Notes under the pieces: generated by a model
Told to the model about the DNA's origin: nothing
Databases searched by the model: none
Seen by the model: the letters and a program-made list of their open reading frames with translations, nothing else
In this document: positions 43,979-53,492 of the stretch, piece after piece
How the letters are laid out: each line of letters opens with the position of its first letter
How positions within the stretch are numbered: position 1 is the stretch's first letter
Made by a program: the position numbers and the translations under genes
Origin: Lucinisca nassula
Taxonomy: Eukaryota > Mollusca > Bivalvia > Lucinida > Lucinidae
Length of the DNA: 64,000 nucleotides
Assembly (NCBI GenBank): GCA_963580285.1
Contig: OY757020.1
Span: forward strand, 104,535,497-104,599,496
Direction: 5' to 3'

Positions 43979-44368
43979 TAAGGCTGCCACGATTAATCTG
44001 ATAATCGATTAATTGATCGATAAATTACAGAAATATGATTATCCATACTGATTTTTTCGCAATCGATTATTTTCTTAGTAAAATTTAGCAGCCAAAGATA
44101 TTTCTTAAATAGCTGTATGAGTGGCAAACAGTGCAGACCCTGATGAGATGCAGCGTTCTGCGGCGTCTCATCTGTGTCTTCACTGTTTGCTCCGGCCTGT
44201 CTGTGCAAAACCCTAGAGTGAATTACAACATATGGTAAGAGTCATATTCAGACAGAAAGCCAGACAGGTAAAATTATTATCAAATCTCCAGTGATTACTA
44301 ATCGATTATTTATCGATATGACAATGCCGATAATCGATTATCATTTCAGCACCGATTAGCCAGCCCTA
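43979..44368. mobile_element. hAT-like non-autonomous element with 8-bp duplication
   Basis: Flanked by perfect TTAAGGGG at 43971-43978 and 44369-44376. The termini TAAGGCTGCCACGATTAAT and (inverted) TAGGGCTGGCTAATCGGTG are imperfect inverted repeats, followed by ATCGATTA-rich subterminal sequence. An 8-bp duplication fits hAT elements. A 67-bp hairpin of family 2 (44124-44190) is embedded. Confidence 0.85.
44124..44190. repeat. Hairpin family 2 (CAGTGTAGATCC type), inside the hAT-like element
   Basis: GCAAACAGTGCAGACCCTGA...TCATCTGTGTCTTCACTGTTTGC with loop near GCAGCGTTCTGCGGCG. Related hairpins occur at 45270, 53202 and 59975. Confidence 0.75.
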
Positions 44369-44376
44369 TTAAGGGG

Positions 44377-45104
44377 ACTTAGCCATGTGACATTCATATC
44401 TGCAGCAAATAGTGACTTAGTTCCGATTTGTTTGCGCAAAATATGTGGGGTTTTATGGCAATTTGAAGGCTAAACACAACAGAAGAACAGGTTACTGATT
44501 TGATACTTTGATCAATACAGCAGGGCTCGATTCGGTATATCTATCGAATGTTGACAACCAGCTCTTCAATTAAGGGTTCATACTGGTCCCAAGAGGGTGG
44601 GGTATGTGTAAATTTTGGGAAAAACAACTTTGTCCAAATTACTAATTTCTATAGATGAAAAAACTTTAAGTCCATAAGTTGTTTTATTGGGCAGAAAGCA
44701 TTTTGGAAGTATAGGAAGGATAAATTTTGAATTTTGAAAAGAAATAGCTCACCTTATGTACTGTTTCTGTATTTGCAGTCAATCTCCAATAGCAGGCTGT
44801 CAATCCTAAATAAATAATGATGAAAATAAAGTCTGGGTATCCAACTACAATGTATGAGCATATATTGTCCCAAAAGCCAAGTACACAGGAAAAAGCCTCA
44901 CTTTAAAACCATAGCCGTCCTCAAAATTTTACAATTTTTTAGCCATATTTGTGTGTATAAAGTAGTCCCTTAAAAAAGGTATGGTGGTCAATACTTGTTA
45001 TGAGTAAAACACATAATTGTCTCCCTTAAATATTTTTTTTTTCAATTTCATTGTGTAAAAGGTATTATTCTCATTACTGTCATTTTTTTTAAAATCGTTA
45101 ATAG
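44377..45104. other. Spacer, nothing recognised
   Basis: AT-rich; no supported frame or shared repeat. Confidence 0.35.
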
Positions 45105-45228
45105 CCAACTTCTGCAACGGAGGGTCAAGTGGTTTTTCTCCGGCCACATCTGATTAACGATCAACTCGATATGAGTAAAATAATCTTGAAAGGGCCATAA
45201 AACCTAAACCAAAAAAAAAAAAAAAAAA
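45105..45228 (+). mobile_element. 5'-truncated SINE of the 5938 family
   Basis: GCCAACTTCTGCAACGGAGG to ACCTAAACC and an A run of about 19. The tRNA-like head is missing and a short block (GTAATCCGGTTTTCGCC) is deleted. Confidence 0.9.
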
Positions 45229-45236
45229 TGTTAACC

Positions 45237-45437
45237 CTTAACCTGCTGTTCACGAAATCCCCTATCTTTGCAAACAGTGTAGATCCAGATCAGATGGCTT
45301 CTTCAAAAGCAATCTGATCAGGATCTACACTGTTTGACATTCAGTCTATGAATTAGTAGGACTAAATTGCATCAAGTAATCTGATAGGTCAAATGTCAGA
45401 AATGGGTGTGGCTAAATTGAATATTCAGCAGGATAAG
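45237..45437. mobile_element. MITE with CCTGCTG termini and hairpin family 2
   Basis: Runs AACCTGCTGTTCACG... to ...TATTCAGCAGGATAAG, with a 67-bp hairpin (45270-45336) and the segment AATTGCATCAAGTAATCTGA and GGGTGTGGCTAAATTGAATA. Inverted relatives lie at 53106-53275 and 59882-60025. Confidence 0.75.
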
Positions 45438-46156
45438 TGTAAATAGTGTAATTGTTGGTGTAAATACCGAATAATGTACAGAGAAAAATGTAAGCTGTTG
45501 TTTTATGCAAAGAGTCCTGGAAGCACAAAGAGTTTCAGCAGGTATCTTTAACCATATATTTTGTTTTTACAATGCCATTAAGGACTGCTTTTTATACAAA
45601 ATTACCCCCAGGTATTAGACTTCCTGCCTTGCCGTGGCCCTGGGGGCTCAATTCCCACTGGGCACATTGCCGCTGTGGTCTCTGTGCCCACTGGGAAGAG
45701 CTAAAGGAAGTACCACCCGTTTGCCGTGGGTGGCGTCCTGTAAGCCGGAAGAAGGGATCCTGGAGGTTGAGGGTTACCTGAGGTGGCGGTGCTTCAGGTA
45801 CCCAACACGCCTCTTTGGCCTGGCTTTTCGGTGTAGACGGGTGGCCGTGCGGTCCGGCACGGTCAATCGGCTGGTCACGCCGAGCCCTAGAGATACCGCT
45901 TTGCTTTCTCTTCAACTCTTTTTGTATCTTTCCTGATACCAACCATATGCCCATTTACCTTACCCTTTTCTGTCTTTTTTTATCTCTAGAAGGCGGTGGC
46001 TAAACGGATCAATCGTGTAGGCATTTTGTTTATACGAGTATATCTCACGTGTATCTCTAACACCTGCGAGTTGGATAACCACTCCATTATGGTGTTCCCT
46101 TGTAGGGCTCCACGGAGGGCGGAGAGCACTTGGGACGAAACTATAATTTTTTCCTT

Positions 46157-47503
46157 ATGCCTAATGGAAAAAAACATAACCGCAACGCATCCAAACGTAA
46201 AAAAGATGAGGAATCATCCGAAACGGATGAACCCAGTCAGAAGTCTAGTCAACAGTCAAGCCAGCAGTCTGCAGCACCAAAGCAACTTAATTTTCCACGC
46301 TTCTTGGTAATGTCTTCATGTGAAGATACACGCACTGTGTCAAGTCTATCCCCATTCGTGATAGAAAAGAGCATCATGTCCATTGCCGGGCATCCCAAAA
46401 GCATAAAAACGCTTAAGTCAGGTGACCTTTTATTAGAAGTCGAGAGAGAGCAGCAGGTGAAGAGCCTGCTTGGTACCACAAAGCTCTTCGATCTCAAGGT
46501 CAAAGTATCTCTGCATAATACACTTAATTCGTGTAAAGGTGTTATCCGCAGCCCAGAGCTCCGTCCTTGCAGTGATGCAGAGATAGTTCAGAACTTGAGA
46601 TCGGAAGGCGTCATTGGTGTACGTAACATCCAAGTTCGTAGAGGTGGTGTATTGAAGCCAACGGGTACCTACGTGTTGACTTTTAATACACCAGTTCTGC
46701 CCAAGAAAATAAAAGTAGCATATCTTTCAGTTAACGTGGATGTATATATACCAAACCCTCTCAGATGTTACTCGTGTCAGGTTTTTGGCCACCACGAAAG
46801 CAGATGTCAGAAGAAAAAACTCTGTCCAAATTGTGGTGAAGAAAAACATGTCGATAACCATCAAAACTGTAAGAATGAGGCCAAATGTGTAAATTGTGGT
46901 GGCAAGCATGCTGTTTTCTCTCGAGATTGTCCGGCATGGAAAAAAGAAAAAGAAATACTTACTGTCAAATACCAAAGGGGGATAACATTCCCGGAAGCGC
47001 GGAAAATTGTTGACGAGCGATACACAACACCAACCACCAGTTACGCCAGCATCACAAAGGGTGCTGGTAAACAAGTTTCAAGCTCCGCAACGCAGACTGT
47101 TGAATCATGCATAGCTGAATTAAAGAAATCCGGTGCATGGAGCAAATCCACTCCAGCACCACAAAGTTCAACCAATTTATCAAATGGCGCAATCCAGGTT
47201 GCTGCGGATCGGTCGACAGCGACCGTACCGAAGCCAGCGCCGCATGTAAAAGAGAAACTCGACCCAGGTCGAACTAATAAGGGATCGGAAGATCCGAAAA
47301 AGCTATTGTCTCTAAAACAAACAGACAGACAACGTAAAATGGAAAGAGACAATATAAAATTTCAGAACAGATTCGGATCTTTGAGTGATAGTGATATGGA
47401 GTTTGAAGCTCCATCATCACCAAGTAGCAATAACAGATCGAGGTCTGCAACACCACGAGCTGGTGGTAGCAGATCTATATCACCAATTGCAGCTCCAATA
47501 TAG
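46157..47503 (+). CDS. LINE D ORF1, gag-like RNA-binding protein with three zinc knuckles
   Basis: 448 aa from the conserved start MPNGKKHNRNASKRKK. An in-frame ATG 27 nt upstream (46130) is not conserved in copies A and B. Basic/Ser-Gln-rich N-terminus; RRM-like region around residues 60-180; knuckles C204-C217 (CX2CX4HX4C), C223-C238 (two candidate His) and C244-C258 (CX2CX3HX6C); then a Ser/Pro/Arg-rich tail with repeated RSRSATPR and RSISPIA. Length and zinc-knuckle pattern fit LINE gag-like ORF1 proteins of the I/Jockey type, which coat element RNA. ORF2 follows after 25 nt in a different frame. Confidence 0.95.
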   Translation: MPNGKKHNRNASKRKKDEESSETDEPSQKSSQQSSQQSAAPKQLNFPRFLVMSSCEDTRTVSSLSPFVIEKSIMSIAGHPKSIKTLKSGDLLLEVEREQQVKSLLGTTKLFDLKVKVSLHNTLNSCKGVIRSPELRPCSDAEIVQNLRSEGVIGVRNIQVRRGGVLKPTGTYVLTFNTPVLPKKIKVAYLSVNVDVYIPNPLRCYSCQVFGHHESRCQKKKLCPNCGEEKHVDNHQNCKNEAKCVNCGGKHAVFSRDCPAWKKEKEILTVKYQRGITFPEARKIVDERYTTPTTSYASITKGAGKQVSSSATQTVESCIAELKKSGAWSKSTPAPQSSTNLSNGAIQVAADRSTATVPKPAPHVKEKLDPGRTNKGSEDPKKLLSLKQTDRQRKMERDNIKFQNRFGSLSDSDMEFEAPSSPSSNNRSRSATPRAGGSRSISPIAAPI

Positions 47504-47528
47504 TTTCTAGTCTTAATCTCTTCATAAA

Positions 47529-50500
47529 ATGGATTTAAAACACAAAATAATACAATGGAATTGTCGAGGTCTTAAATCAAATTATAACGAACTGTTATTA
47601 CTTATTTCGTTATTAAACCCATCGGTTTTTTGTTTGCAAGAAACTTTTTTAAAAACTGATGACAACATTGATGTCAGGGGTTTCAATACATACAACTATA
47701 TCTATTCTGATGGTAACAAACCATCTGGTGGCAGTTCAATTTTTGTTAAATCATGTTTACCACAAAGAGAGATCAAATTAAAAACAGACCTACAAGCTGT
47801 GGCAGTGTCAGTTTCTCTGGATAAAGAAACTACAATTTGCTCTCTATATATCCCTCCCTCATTTTCTTTAAAGCCCGAACAGCTTGACACATTGCTGAGT
47901 CAACTTCCATCGCCATATCTTTTAGTTGGCGACTTCAATGGTCACAATATTCTATGGGGCTGTAAAGATATCAATAACAGAGGAGCACTTGTCGAAGATT
48001 TTATTGCAAAGAGCGATCTTTGCTTGATGAATGATAAATCTTATACTTACCTTCACCCTGCGACAGGTCATTTGTCTTCTTTAGATCTCTCTTTGTGTCA
48101 CCCATCTCTCTTCTTGGACTATGACTGGTCTGTTCATGATGATCAGTGCGGAAGTGATCACTTCCCTGTTATAATTGAGAGTGTAAACGAACCAGATGAG
48201 GACTGTAACCAGAAATGGAAAATGAATAAAGCCGACTGGGAATTATTCCATAATTTATGTGAAGAAGAGTTATCAATTGATCATTTTAATGAATCATCCG
48301 ACATTGTTTCTGATTTCACAGATACACTTATTAACATATCAGAACAATGCATTCCAAAGACCTCCACAAATACTAAGAAAAGCAAGCCTTGGTTTAATAA
48401 TGACTGTAAAGAAGCTATTAAAAAGCGTAAACAGGCTCTAAATAAGTTCTGCAAAAATCCCACTTCAGAAAAGCTCAACGACGTAAAAGTTTTTAGAGCT
48501 AAAGCTCGGCGAACAATCCGAGCTTCCAAACGAAAGTCATGGAGAGAATATGTCTCCAAATTGAACTATAAAACCCCCATTAAAAAGGTTTGGGATATGG
48601 TACGAAAAATTTCAGGAAAAATAAAGTCTTCTAGTTTTACACATTTAAATACTGAATTTGACACAATAGCTTCAACAAAAAAAGATATTTCAGATACTCT
48701 TGGGCACACATTCTTGAGAAATTCATCATCACGTAATTATTCTGACACTTTTAGAAATTTCAAAAAGGACCAAGAGAAAAGAAATCTAAACTTTAAATCC
48801 CTTAATCACGAAGAATACAACAAACCTTTTAACTTATCCGAACTCGTTGAAGCCATTGAAAAATCACATGATACGGCAACCGGCCCCGATGAAATTCATT
48901 ATCAGATGCTTAAGCATCTGCCAAAAAGTTCTCTTACAACACTTTTAGATATCTTTAATAATATTTGGGAAACGGGGGTCTGTCCTGAGAGCTGGCGTGT
49001 AGCTACAGTTGTACCAATTCCGAAACCAGGGAAAGATCATGCAGAACCTACAAATTATCGTCCGATAGCTTTGACAAGTTGTTTGTGTAAAACATTGGAG
49101 AGAATGATAAACAAGAGATTAGTCTGGTACTTAGAGTCCAACAACCTCATTTCAGAATATCAATCGGGCTTTCGTTCGGAACGTAGTACCAATGACAATT
49201 TAATAAGACTAGAAACATTTATACGAGATGCTTTTATTAACAAAGAACACGTAGTAGCTGTCTTTTTCGACTTGGAAAAAGCATATGATACAACATGGCG
49301 TTATGGAATATTGAAAGATCTACATAACATTGGCTTAAGAGGAAAACTTCCCAGTTTTATTGAAAGCTTTTTAGGGGAGCGCATGTTTCAGGTGCGTGTG
49401 GGGTCTACCGTGTCAGATTTCTATGATCAAGAACAGGGTGTCCCACAGGGTAGTATTCTTTCAACTACACTATTTAACATCAAAATAAACAATATTGTAC
49501 AATGTTTGGACGACAAAACTGATTGTTCATTGTATGTTGATGATTTTTGTATATGTTACCGTTCAAAAAATATGAAAACAATTGAACGAAAGTTACAACA
49601 AAATTTAAAAAGAATAGAAGAATGGACTGATAAAAATGGTTTCAAGTTCTCCAAGTCGAAAACGCAGTGTGTTCATTTTTGTAAACTACGGAAGAAACAC
49701 GAACATCCTTCCCTGTTTTTATACGGATCACAAATTCCTGTTGTTGAAGAAGCCAAATTTCTTGGGGTCATATTTGATCAAAAGTTATCTTTTATTCCCC
49801 ATATTAAATATCTTAAAGCGAAATGCTTAAAAGCTTTGAATCTTTTGAAAGTTTTAGCTCATACAAGTTGGGGAGCAGATCGGTATACTTTATTACATCT
49901 TTACCGGTCTTTAATAAGATCTAAATTAGATTATGGGTCTGTTGTTTATAGTTCTGCCAGAAAGTCCTATTTAAAATCCTTGGATACTATCCATCACCAA
50001 GGCCTTCGTCTGGCCATGGGAGCCTTCCGTACTTCTCCCGTATTAAGCCTTTATGTAGAAGCAGGTGAACCATCTTTAACCTCGCGCAGAGAGAAACTTT
50101 CTCTTCAGTATGCTATTAGACTTGCTGCAAATCCATCTAACCCGGCATCCAAAATTTCATTTCCACCTCAATTTGTAGATAAGTATGAAACAAAACCCAC
50201 AGCAATCAAACCTTTTGGATTACGTATTTTACCACTGCTAGAAAATTCAGGTATCGACCTTAAAAATATTCAAAAACATGAAACGGCCGAAGTTCCATCT
50301 TGGTGTATTAAAAAACCTTCTATTCTGTTCGACTTACATGATGGCAAAAAATCCGAATCAAATCCAATACTTCTCAAACAAAACTTTCAGGTACTGCAGT
50401 CACGTTACAATGATTACCAGCAAGTCTATACTGATGGTTCCAAAGAAGGAGATAAAGTTGGTTGTGCGTATGTTTCTAAAGATACGCACAAAACCATGCG

Positions 50501-51215
50501 CCTTCCAGATGGTTCATCTATTTTTACAGCTGAAGCCAAAGCAATAGACCTAGCTTTAGATTTTATCAGTTCTTCAACAATTCAAAAAGCAATTATATTT
50601 TCTGATTCACTTTCTGTGCTTAAGGCTTTAGACCATTCGTCATCTAAAAATCCTCAAATTCAAAAATTGATCGAAAGGCATCATGAAATTTCTAAAACAC
50701 ACCAAATCTTGTTTTGTTGGCTTCCGAGCCATATTGGCATTGTCGGCAATGAATGTGCTGACAAGAAAGCAAAGGAATCGCTCAATCTTGATCCATCTGT
50801 TTTTAAAATTCCTTTTAATAATTTTAAACCATTTATCAACAGATACATCTTGTCGGAATGGCAAGGCGAATGGGACCGTGCAATAAATAACAAACTCCTG
50901 GCCATTAAACCTGTCGTTAGTACAAAATGCTCTCCTCCACAGTTTTCCAGAAAAGAGGACGTAGTATTAACACGACTGCGCATCGGCCATACTAGAGTTA
51001 CTCATTCTTATATTTTTAATGGTGATGATCAGCCTTCTTGTGTAGGTTGTGATCAGCCATTCACTGTGAAACATATCTTAATTGACTGTGTTGACTTTTC
51101 ACCCTCACGTATTTTATATTTCAAAGCTGACACTTTGCAACAACTGTTTCGAGATGTACCTGTTGATAATATTATTTTATTCTTAAAAGAAATTGGACTT
51201 TTTCATAAGATTTAA
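47529..51215 (+). CDS. LINE D ORF2: AP endonuclease, reverse transcriptase, RNase H, CCHC
   Basis: 1228 aa. Endonuclease residues N11, E38, D135/N137 (LVGDFNGHN), D210/H211 (SDHFPVI). RT: D581 in FFDLEKAYD, GVPQGSIL near 640, Y669-V-D671-D672. RNase H: D969 in YTDGS, a Glu in FTAEAKAIDLAL, FSDSLSVL, and GNECADKKAKE, where the other copies have GNEYAD. C-terminal CX2CX7HX4C at 1171-1187. All catalytic residues I can see are kept. Other D-specific changes are YSSARKS (others YGSARKS) and NKLLAIKPV (others NKLHAIKPV). Expected activity: nicking target DNA and priming cDNA synthesis from the (CAU)n end of its own RNA, with RNase H removing the template. Confidence 0.96.
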   Translation: MDLKHKIIQWNCRGLKSNYNELLLLISLLNPSVFCLQETFLKTDDNIDVRGFNTYNYIYSDGNKPSGGSSIFVKSCLPQREIKLKTDLQAVAVSVSLDKETTICSLYIPPSFSLKPEQLDTLLSQLPSPYLLVGDFNGHNILWGCKDINNRGALVEDFIAKSDLCLMNDKSYTYLHPATGHLSSLDLSLCHPSLFLDYDWSVHDDQCGSDHFPVIIESVNEPDEDCNQKWKMNKADWELFHNLCEEELSIDHFNESSDIVSDFTDTLINISEQCIPKTSTNTKKSKPWFNNDCKEAIKKRKQALNKFCKNPTSEKLNDVKVFRAKARRTIRASKRKSWREYVSKLNYKTPIKKVWDMVRKISGKIKSSSFTHLNTEFDTIASTKKDISDTLGHTFLRNSSSRNYSDTFRNFKKDQEKRNLNFKSLNHEEYNKPFNLSELVEAIEKSHDTATGPDEIHYQMLKHLPKSSLTTLLDIFNNIWETGVCPESWRVATVVPIPKPGKDHAEPTNYRPIALTSCLCKTLERMINKRLVWYLESNNLISEYQSGFRSERSTNDNLIRLETFIRDAFINKEHVVAVFFDLEKAYDTTWRYGILKDLHNIGLRGKLPSFIESFLGERMFQVRVGSTVSDFYDQEQGVPQGSILSTTLFNIKINNIVQCLDDKTDCSLYVDDFCICYRSKNMKTIERKLQQNLKRIEEWTDKNGFKFSKSKTQCVHFCKLRKKHEHPSLFLYGSQIPVVEEAKFLGVIFDQKLSFIPHIKYLKAKCLKALNLLKVLAHTSWGADRYTLLHLYRSLIRSKLDYGSVVYSSARKSYLKSLDTIHHQGLRLAMGAFRTSPVLSLYVEAGEPSLTSRREKLSLQYAIRLAANPSNPASKISFPPQFVDKYETKPTAIKPFGLRILPLLENSGIDLKNIQKHETAEVPSWCIKKPSILFDLHDGKKSESNPILLKQNFQVLQSRYNDYQQVYTDGSKEGDKVGCAYVSKDTHKTMRLPDGSSIFTAEAKAIDLALDFISSSTIQKAIIFSDSLSVLKALDHSSSKNPQIQKLIERHHEISKTHQILFCWLPSHIGIVGNECADKKAKESLNLDPSVFKIPFNNFKPFINRYILSEWQGEWDRAINNKLLAIKPVVSTKCSPPQFSRKEDVVLTRLRIGHTRVTHSYIFNGDDQPSCVGCDQPFTVKHILIDCVDFSPSRILYFKADTLQQLFRDVPVDNIILFLKEIGLFHKI

Positions 51216-51373
51216 CTGTTTCAGATTTTTATACATTATCATTCTGACTTTTTACTTTTAATATCATCATAATTATTCTTGCCGTTTAATCATTAACCGT
51301 TTGACGCTTATGACCCACAAAGAGGGTTGACGCGTCGTTAAACACGAAATCATCATCATCATCATCATCATCA
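51216..51373 (+). promoter_or_regulatory. LINE D 3' UTR with terminal stem-loop and (CAT)n tail
   Basis: Near 51299-51338 the RNA can form a two-part stem: UGACGC and UGACCC on the 5' side, loop ACAAAGA, then GGGUUG and GCGUCG. GU pairs close the mismatches. It lies about 15 nt before the (CAT)n tail. The same fold exists in copies B, C, E and F despite substitutions in the flanking bases. In other LINEs such hairpins are bound by the RT; that role here is inferred. Confidence 0.6.
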
Positions 51374-51386
51374 TTATACAAAATTA

Positions 51387-52327
51387 AAATGCCTTACTGA
51401 ATCAGCATGGAATTGTTTTCATTGAACAAGTACTGCTTTTCGCAAAAATTGACAGTTAACATATTTGTTTTTAAAAAATTGGTGGTTTATATACGATATC
51501 ACTATCTTTAATGTAATGTATAGTGTGAAACATACTAGAAAAGTGCCAAATTATTTCCTTCGTGAGAACTAATTCCATTGCATTATTTTTAAAATATTGT
51601 TAGGTCACTAATACGGTGTACTTGGCTGAAACAAGCTAGTGTGTTCGAGACAAACAGTGCAGACCTTGTCGTCTTCCTGATGGTTTAAATTCACACAAAC
51701 ACATTTTCAGGGCAATTAATATAATTATATAGGTGCCCAAATATTTGGCTTATTTCTGTTACCTTTAAATGTCAAGAAACTTTATCCAGCCCTTCAAGTA
51801 GTCCGAATAAAGATCTTCAACATCATATGCTGTATCCTCTCCTTTGTATTTTATGTGGGTCACCGTCTTCTCCTGCAATAGAGCAGAACTGAATTATGTT
51901 TTCCACCTGAAGCCAAAATAAGTCAACACACTTGGGGGGTCGGGGGGTCAAATTTTAAGTTTTTCGGAATATAGTCATGTGGGATAACAAATCAAAGGGA
52001 AATATTAATAGAATACAATAGAATTAAAATTTTTACCCTGGGGTCAGATTGGGACCCTTTGGGAGGGGTCAAAAGGTCAAAATTTTTTTTTTCAACTTAG
52101 TCATGTGACATATCAAATTGAAGGGTATGATTAGTAGAATATAATACAATTAAAAGTTTTACCCTAGGGGCAGATTGGGGCTCAGGGGAAGGGGATTTTG
52201 GTACTTAGTCCCTGTGGAGAAAATGTGAGGATTTGCGATGGCGCGCCATCAACTGCATTCTATTTTTTATTGCCACAGCAGGAGTTATAATGAAGATTCT
52301 GTATATCTTTTCGGTTTTTTAATCAAA
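51387..52327. other. Spacer, nothing recognised
   Basis: AT-rich with two similar blocks (51945-52100 and 52100-52200) containing GTCATGTG and TTTTACCCT.GGG. No supported gene. Confidence 0.35.
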
Positions 52328-52401
52328 AATGTATGCTGTGTTTGTACTCATTAGAATCACCTCATTGAGGCGATTCTAATGAGTACATACAACTTACATT
52401 T
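52328..52401. repeat. Hairpin family 1, 74-bp diverged copy
   Basis: GTACTCATTAGAATC pairs with GATTCTAATGAGTAC, with outer arms AAATGTA...TACATTT. Two base pairs in the core differ from the 8570 copy, and both arms changed together. Confidence 0.88.
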
Positions 52402-52817
52402 GCAAGATTAAAGACAAAACTCCCCTTGAAGTTTCCTACAACTTCCCTCACACTGCAGGGAGAACCATCCCCTCTGCAGGTTAAAGAACCCTACCGTAAT
52501 ACATGATTACTATGTAGGCTTTCATCCTGTAAAACTGGAGTGTATGAAATATACAGCGTCTGTGTCCCCAACTAGGGTTAAGGCGAAATCAGCAGAAGAA
52601 CAGAACAGAACAGTTTATATGTAAAGAAACTCTCTACGGACTCAAGAAAGTGTTCGACTCAGCTATATTATTCAAGCTATCAGTGTTTGAGTTCTACTGT
52701 ATATAGAAAACACAGGTTATTTGCGATGGTTTTCCATCAAATGGGACATCAGGGTGTAAGCCTGCCAAGGTTAAGTATGGCTTAATAAAATGATTACCTT
52801 GGTGTGACTTGAAAAAA
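52402..52817. other. Spacer, nothing recognised
   Basis: No repeat or frame that I can support. Confidence 0.35.
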
Positions 52818-53105
52818 ACAAGAGCTCCGCAAGCGGGGCATTATACGCCCGTGGCAAATTCATATTTGGTAGACTGAAACCTGAAAACAGTATTCATTGA
52901 TGGTGGAACTATTTTTCAAGTTTCAATGGGTGACAGCAAATGCAAGAAGAGCATGCACAGTGCCAAGCCAGAGCTAGGGCATCACACAGCTTTCTTCCTT
53001 TTCCCTGTATTGCTCTTTCCACAGCAGACAGCTTAGAACTAGAATTAATCTCATCAGTTATTTACAACACATAAAAACGAGCACTTGTAGCATTTGCTTA
53101 ACCTT

Positions 53106-53275
53106 TCCCTGCTGAATATTCAATTAAGCCACACCCAAATCTGACTGAACAAATCAGATTACTTGATGCAGTTTATTTCTACATGTTCATTTACTGAATG
53201 TCAGTGTAGATCCTGATCAGATGACTTCTTTAGAAGCAATCTCATCTGGATCTACACTGTTTGCAAAGATAGGGC
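53106..53275. mobile_element. MITE relative of 45237-45437, opposite orientation
   Basis: CCCTGCTGAATATTCAATTA...AATCAGATTACTTGATGCA...hairpin GTGTAGATCCTGATCAGATG / CATCTGGATCTACAC. It is nested in H4. Confidence 0.7.
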
Positions 53276-53492
53276 TTGTCGCCTTCTCGAAACTTTACGC
53301 ACATCTACATATCATGGTCTTACTACCCACCAAGTTTAAGCTTGATTGGATGAAAACTGTAGCAGTAATCCAGAAACGAAAATGTTTACAAAAATTTCAA
53401 AGGGGCATAACTCTGTTAATATTTGGCGGACATTAATTCTCGAAACTTTACGCACATCTACACACCGTGGTCTTACTACCCACCAAGTTTCA

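Larger units (their letters stand above)
45605..51373 (+). mobile_element. LINE copy D, full length, intact, 13-bp target-site duplication
   Basis: 5769 bp between perfect duplications TTATACAAAATTA at 45592-45604 and 51374-51386. Layout: 5' UTR 45605-46156, ORF1 46157-47503, ORF2 47529-51215, 3' UTR with a stem-loop, (CAT)n tail. No frameshift or stop in either ORF. It is nearly identical to copy C, which argues that both inserted recently. The 5' UTR is GC-rich compared with the ORFs and must hold the internal promoter, but I cannot name its elements. Confidence 0.97.
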
